Of a DNA stretch of 11,467 bases, positions 1 through 5,146 are shown one piece after another (positions within the stretch are counted from its first letter, which is position 1; each line of letters starts with the position of its first letter). The stretch lies in the NCBI GenBank assembly GCA_002337925.1, contig DDHB01000038.1, positions 61,591-73,057 on the forward strand, read 5' to 3'. The translations under genes were made by a program, and so were the position numbers. Under the pieces are notes generated by a model. That model worked only from the letters and a program-made list of their open reading frames with translations, did not search any database and was not told the origin of the DNA. The stretch comes from Sporomusaceae bacterium UBA1887. GTDB taxonomy: Bacteria > Bacillota > Negativicutes > Sporomusales > DSM-15969.

Positions 1-10
1 ATTTGCAGGG

Positions 11-574
11 ATGAAAGGACCCTATTACCGTCTTGTCGGCCGGTATACGCAACGGTACTTGAGCAGGGGGGGCCAGCAATCCGGCAATGAGCAGCAAAGA
101 CGCGTCTTATTTATAGCTGCTGCCGGAATGGATGAACTATTTGCAACAATATTTGGCGTTAAAGGGCAAAGTGGCATTCGTTTGTCCAGGACGGCAGTGG
201 AAAAGAAAGTGACCAAGAAGCAGCTTAATACGGCGTTTCGTGTATATCTGTCTGCTCTTTTAATCTCGATTGGCAGTGGTAAAGTACAGGTATTGCACGA
301 ATTAGGTTGCAAAGAGGCAGATTGGCTGAAGCTTTGGCGGTCAGTTTTTGAATATCAGCCTGAGGATAGCAGGCTGTTTAATGAAGTGCTTTTACCAGCT
401 TATCAGCAGGGCGGGATAGAAAAAGTAATTGCAGCAGCAGACGGTTTGCTGCAGGAAGTAACAGCCTTTACCGCAAGTGAAATGCTCCATGGGAAGGAGT
501 CTGTGATAAGGGCGGCTTTATTACAGGATTTAGCGGCTATTTATCGGACCTTGGGATTAAAGCCTGGAGCGTGA
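11..574 (+). CDS. Hypothetical protein, possibly 5'-truncated by the window edge
   Basis: I do not recognise this 187-residue protein. The ATG at 11 has no convincing Shine-Dalgarno (only GCAGGG directly against it), and the frame stays open to the window edge, so the true start may lie outside. The N-terminus is basic and tyrosine/arginine rich, without a signal peptide. The rest looks largely alpha-helical and soluble, with no cysteine pair or obvious catalytic motif; a mildly hydrophobic helix lies near residues 75-92. Its stop overlaps the GTG at 571 and lies 5 bases before the more likely ATG start of the next gene, so the two are probably translationally coupled. Both appear to end at the terminators after 905. 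The ORF is long and co-oriented with a tightly spaced partner, which supports a real gene. No function is assigned. Confidence 0.6.
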   Translation: MKGPYYRLVGRYTQRYLSRGGQQSGNEQQRRVLFIAAAGMDELFATIFGVKGQSGIRLSRTAVEKKVTKKQLNTAFRVYLSALLISIGSGKVQVLHELGCKEADWLKLWRSVFEYQPEDSRLFNEVLLPAYQQGGIEKVIAAADGLLQEVTAFTASEMLHGKESVIRAALLQDLAAIYRTLGLKPGA

Positions 575-579
575 AGGGC

Positions 580-906
580 ATGTTTATCGTTGAACAGGCA
601 GCGGCACAGTATATCAATAAGCGGTCGGGCTCTGTTGTTGTCAGTTTGAAGCTTGAGCCTGCAATGGGCGGCTGTGCCTGCTCTACCCAGCATATCACCG
701 GCAGTTATCTGCCGGTGATAACATTGGGGCCGCCCACGGAGCCTGACCAATATAACCGGGTTAGCATTGAAGATATTACTGTATTCTATGCTCCTAATAT
801 CCAGCCTAAAGCAGACTATCCTTCTATGGTAATACGGGTGAAGAAAATGTTGTTTTGGAGCTGGCTGGAGATCGAAGGGGCTAAGCCAATCGCAAGCTTT
901 AAGTAA
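580..906 (+). CDS. Small CxC-motif protein, possibly HesB-like / CC-Se family
   Basis: A 108-residue protein. I choose the ATG at 580 because GGAG at 566-569 sits 10 bases upstream; the GTG at 571 (inside the previous stop, adding three residues) is only 1 base from that GGAG. Residues 1-24 (a helix then VVVSLKL) are followed by a glycine-rich GGCAC segment with Cys32 and Cys34, the only cysteines, and then several beta-like stretches. This layout (AAAxYI helix, beta strand, Gly-Cys-x-Cys loop) recalls small HesB-like or 'CC/Se motif' proteins, which could bind a metal or Fe-S cluster. That link is from memory of the pattern and is weak. It is probably co-transcribed with the preceding gene and ends directly against a hairpin terminator. 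It has no visible tie to propanediol metabolism. Confidence 0.6.
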   Translation: MFIVEQAAAQYINKRSGSVVVSLKLEPAMGGCACSTQHITGSYLPVITLGPPTEPDQYNRVSIEDITVFYAPNIQPKADYPSMVIRVKKMLFWSWLEIEGAKPIASFK

Positions 907-926
907 AAGGGGACTGTCCCCTTTTT
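905..926 (+). terminator. Palindromic intrinsic terminator, probably bidirectional
   Basis: A perfect 10-bp inverted repeat AAAAGGGGAC / GTCCCCTTTT surrounds a single T (905-914 and 916-925), starting inside the stop codon of the small CxC gene. The GC core is followed by T5 on the plus strand. On the minus strand the same hairpin is followed by TTTT, so it could also stop minus-strand transcription. Confidence 0.75.
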
Positions 927-939
927 GTGTGACATATAG

Positions 940-988
940 GTAGAAAGGGTGGCTTACTTCGTGTAAGCCCCCCTTTCTACTATTTTTT
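940..988 (+). terminator. Second intrinsic terminator between convergent genes
   Basis: Long hairpin: GTAGAAAGGG (940-949) pairs with CCCTTTCTAC (971-980), and inside it GGCTTAC (951-957) pairs with GTAAGCC (963-969), with one T/C mismatch (950/970). A T6 tract at 983-988 follows. The T-run overlaps the stop codon of the convergent alcohol dehydrogenase gene. The T-run favours plus-strand termination; read from the minus strand the hairpin lacks a U-run but may still protect the 3' end. Confidence 0.75.
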
Positions 989-2144
989 ATAGCAGCGACC
1001 GGTAAATTTCCTCTACTTCCTCCTGAGTTCCCTGGCGGGGATTAGTCAGGCAGCAGATGTCAAGCAGGGCATTGGCAGCCAGGCGCGGGATATCTTCCGC
1101 TTTAAAACCGCGTACTTCACTGAGCTTTTGAGGCAAACCAAGGCTTTGGCTCAGCTTACGAACACTATTAACTGCTAACATGGCGCTTTCCTCAGCTGTC
1201 AGCCCGTTAGTGACAATACCCATAGCCCGGGCAATGTCAGTGTATTTATCGATAGCGCATGGCAGATTATATTTCATTACTGCCGGCAATAAAATTGCAT
1301 TACATAAACCATGGGGCAAGTTGTAAAAACCGCCCAGTTGGTGGGCAAGAGCATGTACATAGCCCAGACTGGCATTATTAAAGGCAATACCGGCCAAGTA
1401 TTCGGCAAAGGTCATCATTTCCCTGGCTTCAAGATTGTTACCGTCTTGATAAGCTGTGAATAGATTTCGGTTGATTAGCTCGATTGCTTTTAGGGCTTTG
1501 CAGTCAGTGACCGGTGTTGCATTGGTTGATACATAAGCCTCAACGGCGTGGGTCAGTGCGTCCATTCCTGTGGCGGCAGTAAGGCCGGGCGGCATTGCAG
1601 TCATCAGTTCGGCATCGTTTACAGCAATGCAGGGAGTAACATGCCAGTCATTAATTGTCATTTTAATGTGTCTTTCCTCATCGGTAATTACACAGAAGCG
1701 GGTTAACTCACTGCCTGTACCGGAGGTGGTGTTGATGGCAATAAGGGGGGCTGCTGGCTTTTTTGATTTATTTAAGCCTTCATAATTGCTGATAGCTCCG
1801 CCATTTGTTGCAAGCAGGGCAATTGCCTTGGCACAGTCATGGGGAGAACCGCCGCCGAAAGACAGTAAAAAGTCACAGCCATTGTCACGAAACAGCTTCA
1901 AACCGTAATTGACCTGCTGCACGGTAGGATTAGGGGAGACATTATCATAAATGACATAAAAAATCCCCGCGTTAGACAACAGTTCAAGGAGACCGTTAAT
2001 CAATCCGATGTCTACCAATGCCTTATCACTAACCACAAGGGCTTTCCTGCAGGCCATAGGCTTGATATAGGTAGTAATCTGTCCAAGACAGCCTGTGCCT
2101 AAAATGCTGATGGGAGTCATAAAATATTCGTGTACTTTATTCAT
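987..2144 (-). CDS. Iron-containing alcohol dehydrogenase, 1,3-propanediol dehydrogenase-like
   Basis: Cytoplasmic NAD(P)-dependent group III alcohol dehydrogenase that interconverts short aldehydes and alcohols. The 385-residue length is typical. Motifs seen: the nucleotide-binding GGGSPHDCAK at 97-106, NTTSGTGSE at 138-146, GMDALTHAVEAY at 193-204, and HALAHQLGGFYNLPHG at 264-279. By comparison with Klebsiella DhaT the Fe2+ ligands should be Asp195, His199, His264 and His278, all present. The start is the ATG at 2144, preceded by AAGGGA seven bases away; a 39-residue upstream extension is possible in frame but matches nothing in the family. The gene diverges from the riboswitch-cobT block and has its own promoter-like site. 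Next to a pdu operon it may reduce propionaldehyde to propanol (the job of PduQ) or 3-hydroxypropionaldehyde to 1,3-propanediol. Sequence resembles DhaT more than Salmonella PduQ, so I give no symbol. Confidence 0.93.
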   Translation of the reverse strand: MNKVHEYFMTPISILGTGCLGQITTYIKPMACRKALVVSDKALVDIGLINGLLELLSNAGIFYVIYDNVSPNPTVQQVNYGLKLFRDNGCDFLLSFGGGSPHDCAKAIALLATNGGAISNYEGLNKSKKPAAPLIAINTTSGTGSELTRFCVITDEERHIKMTINDWHVTPCIAVNDAELMTAMPPGLTAATGMDALTHAVEAYVSTNATPVTDCKALKAIELINRNLFTAYQDGNNLEAREMMTFAEYLAGIAFNNASLGYVHALAHQLGGFYNLPHGLCNAILLPAVMKYNLPCAIDKYTDIARAMGIVTNGLTAEESAMLAVNSVRKLSQSLGLPQKLSEVRGFKAEDIPRLAANALLDICCLTNPRQGTQEEVEEIYRSLL

Positions 2145-2178
2145 ACGATAGTCCCTTCGTAAAAATAGTGTTGTCCAC

Positions 2179-2207
2179 AGGATACCATTGTATGTTGAGC
2201 GGTACAA
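2179..2207 (-). promoter_or_regulatory. Candidate sigma-A promoter of the alcohol dehydrogenase gene
   Basis: On the minus strand TTGTAC (2202-2207) and TATCCT (2179-2184) are 17 bases apart, and TGG before the -10 makes it an extended -10. Transcription would start near 2172, giving a leader of about 28 bases to the ATG at 2144. Motif match only. Confidence 0.45.
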
Positions 2208-2223
2208 GCTGGAATGCCGCACT

Positions 2224-2239
2224 TGGCAGCAGATTGGCA
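2224..2239 (+). promoter_or_regulatory. Candidate sigma-54 (-24/-12) promoter upstream of the riboswitch
   Basis: TGGCAGCAGATTGGCA carries GG and GC dinucleotides exactly 12 bases apart, and matches most of the sigma-54 consensus TGGCAC-N5-TTGCA; the mismatches are CG to GC after TGGCA and the second T of TTGC to G. Transcription from about 2250 would run through the cobalamin riboswitch into cobT. No enhancer-binding protein is encoded in the window, and I see no clear sigma-A promoter closer to the riboswitch. Treat as a candidate. Confidence 0.25.
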
Positions 2240-2252
2240 ATTTAATCCTACA

Positions 2253-2426
2253 GCTTAACAAATCTAGCGGCTGTCTAGTCGGGGTAAGCCTGTCGTCGAA
2301 CTGAACAATATCAGGAATAGCATTTTTTTTACCAAATGCTTTAACATCTTGCTAAGCGCAAAAATGCGATAGGAGAACGGTTTCATAGATAGAAATGGTA
2401 CGATACTTACAACTACATATGCCACT
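2253..2426. other. Non-coding spacer before the riboswitch
   Basis: No gene is seen here. The stretch holds a T8 tract (2324-2331 region), a small CGCA/TGCG hairpin near 2357-2368, and a weak extended -10-like TGGTACGAT ending at 2404 without a recognisable -35. It presumably contains or carries the start of the cobT leader transcript. Confidence 0.4.
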
Positions 2427-2599
2427 AAACAGGTGCCTCTTTAGCGAAAAGAGGAGAATAGGGAAGTTCGAAGGACGTATCGTCCGTAAACGACGCGGTC
2501 GCGCCACTGTAATCAGGAAGGAAAGCCTGCTAATGCCACCGTTAAATCCGGGAAGGCGCAGGATTCTGATGATCTGTAAGCCAGGAGACCTGCCTGTTT
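2427..2599 (+). promoter_or_regulatory. Cobalamin (adenosylcobalamin-type) riboswitch aptamer
   Basis: Conserved elements occur in order: GGTGCC (2432-2437); a hairpin CCTCTT/AAGAGG (2437-2455); GGGAA (2461-2465); CGCCACTGTAA (2502-2512); GCCAC (2535-2539); CCGGGAAGGC (2548-2557); and the B12 box AAGCCAGGAGACCTGCC (2578-2594). The closing P1 stem is AAACAGG (2427-2433) with CCTGTTT (2593-2599). A small extra hairpin GGACG-TAT-CGTCC (2473-2485) lies between GGGAA and the CACTGT segment. The element senses intracellular cobamide and lies 118 bases before cobT with a terminator between. Binding is expected to reduce read-through into cobT. Confidence 0.95.
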
Positions 2600-2651
2600 G
2601 GCTGTCATTAACCTTCCGCGAAAGAAGGAATGCCAGAAGGATAGGATTTGT

Positions 2652-2686
2652 AAAAAGCCTAGCCCTTTTGGGGTTAGGCTTTTTTT
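2652..2686 (+). terminator. Riboswitch expression platform: intrinsic terminator
   Basis: AGCCTAGCCC (2656-2665) pairs with GGGTTAGGCT (2671-2680) through a TTTTG loop, with one G-U pair, flanked by A5 and followed by T6 (2681-2686). It lies between the B12 aptamer and cobT, so it is the likely transcription-termination switch. A second hairpin, CCTTC (2612-2616) with GAAGG (2624-2628), lies between aptamer and terminator and may take part in the switch. Confidence 0.88.
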
Positions 2687-2717
2687 ACTGGGAAATGAAA
2701 AATAGGGGGAGAAAAGA

Positions 2718-3746
2718 ATGGACTATCAGGCAAGGGTAGAAGAACTGATTAATGGTGCAGCAAAACCAACGGAAAGCTTAGGGCTGTTAGAAAAACATAT
2801 CCGTAAAATCCTGCTGGCCTGGGGTACCATGCATCAGGAAATTAAGCCTCATCATTTTATTTTTGCAGCAGATAACGGAGTAGTGGAGGAAGGGGTAGTC
2901 AGTTATCCAGCGGAAATTACCTATTTACAAGCACAAAACATGGTTGACGGTAAGGCCACGATAAGCTGTTTCTGCCAGGCTAATACCATTCCCTACACCG
3001 TTATCGATGTAGGAATTAATCATCAAAAGGCAGCAGGCCTGAATCGCAAAGCTGCTTTCGGGACAAAAAATTTTATGAAAGAAGAAGCAATGTCGGCAGA
3101 GGAATTCTCAGCAGCCTGGAACGCTGGCTCTGAGGCGGTTGCGGGTGCTGCCAAAGAAGGCGTAAATTTGATTTCATTTGGTGAAATGGGAATTGGCAAT
3201 ACGACTACGTCCTCAGCAGTCCTGCATGGACTTACAGGCATACTGCCCGAATTTGTCGTCGGCTCTGGAGCAGGTGGTACCAGCGAGGTACTGAAAAGAA
3301 AACGCATTGTTGTAGCAAAAGGCGTTGAGCGTCATAAGCCCCAATTCCGGTCCGTTGAAGATGTTTTACGGTCAGTTGGAGGCTTTGATATGGTAGCTAT
3401 CTGTGCAGGGATGGTTGAGTGTGCCAAACAGCAGGTGCCTTTTGTTATTGATGGCTTTATTACGGCAGTAGCCTATGCCTGTGCTGCCAGAATTCATAAT
3501 ACTACGGAGAATTTTGCTGTTCCCTCCCATCTGTCAAAAGAACCGGGAATGGCCTATGCTCTTTTACTAGGCAATATTTTGGTAGACGATGTGCCCATTC
3601 GGGCCAATATGGCCCTTGGTGAAGGTACGGGAGCGATATTGATGATTTCCATGCTAAAAACGATGATTTTTGCCATTTATCATACGGCAAGACTTTCTGA
3701 TTTTGTTCTCAGTCAGCCTGAACCTTCTCAATTGGCGGCAATATGA
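2718..3746 (+). CDS. cobT: Nicotinate-nucleotide:5,6-dimethylbenzimidazole phosphoribosyltransferase (cobamide lower-ligand activation)
   Basis: Transfers the phosphoribosyl group of nicotinate mononucleotide to a lower-ligand base, giving the alpha-riboside phosphate used to finish the nucleotide loop of cobamides; cytoplasmic. The 342-residue length fits the family. Motifs seen: KPTESLG (16-22, usual KPPGSLG), FAADNGVVEEGV (49-60), FGEMGIGNTT (154-163) and LGEGTGA (300-306). By eye Glu302 matches catalytic Glu317 of Salmonella CobT, and Glu156 matches Glu174. Two lower-ligand-pocket differences from the Salmonella enzyme are visible: Ser80 becomes Tyr63, and the DHG histidine becomes Asn53, while Gln88 is kept as Gln71. 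The start is set by AGGGGGAG at 2704-2711. The gene lies downstream of the B12 riboswitch and before the sensor kinase, so cobamide supply and diol use are physically linked. Confidence 0.93.
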   Translation: MDYQARVEELINGAAKPTESLGLLEKHIRKILLAWGTMHQEIKPHHFIFAADNGVVEEGVVSYPAEITYLQAQNMVDGKATISCFCQANTIPYTVIDVGINHQKAAGLNRKAAFGTKNFMKEEAMSAEEFSAAWNAGSEAVAGAAKEGVNLISFGEMGIGNTTTSSAVLHGLTGILPEFVVGSGAGGTSEVLKRKRIVVAKGVERHKPQFRSVEDVLRSVGGFDMVAICAGMVECAKQQVPFVIDGFITAVAYACAARIHNTTENFAVPSHLSKEPGMAYALLLGNILVDDVPIRANMALGEGTGAILMISMLKTMIFAIYHTARLSDFVLSQPEPSQLAAI

Positions 3747-3759
3747 AAAGAACATTTTG

Positions 3760-3796
3760 AATATTAGTTATTTGCCGTCAAATATTGATTTATTGC
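3760..3796 (+). repeat. Imperfect direct repeat upstream of the sensor kinase, 21-base period
   Basis: AATATTAGTTATTTGC (3760-3775) and AATATTGATTTATTGC (3781-3796) match at 12 of 16 positions and start 21 bases apart, two helical turns. AraC-family activators often bind direct repeats at that spacing. The unit resembles the reverse complement of 6997-7011 before pduU (AATATTNNTTAT). Function is inference. Confidence 0.3.
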
Positions 3797-3895
3797 TGTA
3801 CGCAGGAACTGGGATGGGAGGTAGCCAATAATTCCCCTTACACGAGCAATAAAGTCCTATTTATTCCTATTGTTTTTATGTGTGGGGGGGATTTT

Positions 3896-5119
3896 GTGCA
3901 ATTTTATACCAAGTTTTCTTTAGGTGAAATTGTCAATACGCAAGTGCTGCAGGAAATTCAGGATAAGTTTTCTGAAGCTACCGGTTTGGCGGCTGTCATA
4001 GTTGATCCCGATGGCAAGCCTATTACTAAGCCAAGTAACTTTACCAAGTTTTGCACCTTTGTCCGCTCTCATCCGGAAGGCTTTGTTCGTTGTATGGCCT
4101 GCGACGATCGGGGCGGCAGAAAAGCAGTAGAGTTGCACCGGCCTTTCGTTTATCACTGTCACGGCGGGCTTACCGACCTGGCTGCACCTATTATTGTGCA
4201 GAACGAATATCTTGGAGCATTTTTAGCTGGACAGGTCGTTTTGCCGCAAGAAGATTTCGATGCCAAACAGGAAATGTTTCGCCGGTTAGCACCTTATGCA
4301 ATGGATGAGGCTACCTTATCTGAGTTATTCGATATAGTTGAAATCATACCGGAAAACAAATTGAAGGCTGCAGCTGATTTGATTTATATCATGTCCAATT
4401 ATATCGTGGAAATGGGAGTAGCAAATATTGCCCAAAAGCAGTTAATGGCAGAAATGAAGGAAAAGGCTGATTTAGAGAGCCTGCTTCGGGCAAGTGAACT
4501 GAAAGCACTCCAATCGCAAGTAAACCCTCATTTTTTATTCAATACGCTAAACACAATTGCCCGCCTGGCCTTACTGGAAGGGGCAAACCAAACCCAGGAA
4601 ATTGTGTACTCTCTTTCTGACTTGCTGCGCAATAACCTGAGGGATATTGAGGAGCTTAGAACAGTTGAAGACGAGATTAAGTATATCAATGATTATTTGA
4701 CTATTCAAAAAGCTCGTTTTGGCGATCGAATTCAAGCAATAATTGAGATTGACCCACAGCTGCTGACGGTGGCCATACCTGCACTCAGCCTGCAGCCCTT
4801 AGTGGAAAATGCTATTATTCACGGTATCGAGCCTAAGAAAGACGGCGGGTGTATCCATATTTCCGGCAAGTCAGAGGGCGAGAGGGTAACAATTGTTGTG
4901 TCCGATACAGGTGTTGGTGTGGCGCCGGAACGGATTCGTAACATGCTCAGAGCGGAAAGAAGAACGGTCACACAAGGCCATTCCACAGGTATTGGTGTAA
5001 TTAATGTGCATAAGCGGATCCAACATTATTTCGGCAGCCAGTATGGACTAAATATTGATAGCAAGCTTGGTGAAGGCACAAATGTTTATATGTATCTTCC
5101 CTTATGTTATCATTCGTAA
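3896..5119 (+). CDS. PocR-domain sensor histidine kinase (LytS/YesM type)
   Basis: A 407-residue cytoplasmic kinase with no membrane segment. Residues about 8-175 form a PocR ligand-binding domain with Cys53, Cys66, Cys69 and Cys88 (FCTFV, RCMACD, YHCHGGL). A short helical or coiled linker covers about 175-205. The His_kinase domain has phospho-acceptor His212 in NPHFLFNTLN, and the ATPase domain has the N box ENAIIHG (304-310), DTGVGV (337-342) and STGIGV (363-368). I choose the GTG at 3896 because a G7 tract (3884-3890) lies five bases upstream; the ATG at 3878 (six residues longer) and 3785 have no comparable site. PocR regulates cob/pdu genes in Salmonella, where the domain is tied to 1,2-propanediol sensing, so the ligand here is probably a diol or related molecule. 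The partner is the response regulator 27 bases downstream. Confidence 0.92.
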   Translation: MQFYTKFSLGEIVNTQVLQEIQDKFSEATGLAAVIVDPDGKPITKPSNFTKFCTFVRSHPEGFVRCMACDDRGGRKAVELHRPFVYHCHGGLTDLAAPIIVQNEYLGAFLAGQVVLPQEDFDAKQEMFRRLAPYAMDEATLSELFDIVEIIPENKLKAAADLIYIMSNYIVEMGVANIAQKQLMAEMKEKADLESLLRASELKALQSQVNPHFLFNTLNTIARLALLEGANQTQEIVYSLSDLLRNNLRDIEELRTVEDEIKYINDYLTIQKARFGDRIQAIIEIDPQLLTVAIPALSLQPLVENAIIHGIEPKKDGGCIHISGKSEGERVTIVVSDTGVGVAPERIRNMLRAERRTVTQGHSTGIGVINVHKRIQHYFGSQYGLNIDSKLGEGTNVYMYLPLCYHS

Positions 5120-5146
5120 AACGCTAAAGCAGGGGAGAACTTTGTC

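Noticed and set aside
2145..2261. 39-residue N-terminal extension of the alcohol dehydrogenase
   Set aside because: It is absent from the family, would overlap the candidate promoter, and the internal ATG at 2144 has a Shine-Dalgarno.
2395..2739. 114-codon plus-strand ORF over the riboswitch and terminator
   Set aside because: It covers the conserved B12 aptamer, box and terminator, is Arg/Lys rich without family resemblance, and overlaps the cobT start.
3798..3845. Possible second B12 riboswitch remnant before the kinase (GGAACTGGGATGGGAGG stretch)
   Set aside because: There is no B12 box, no GCCACTG segment and no matching closing stem.
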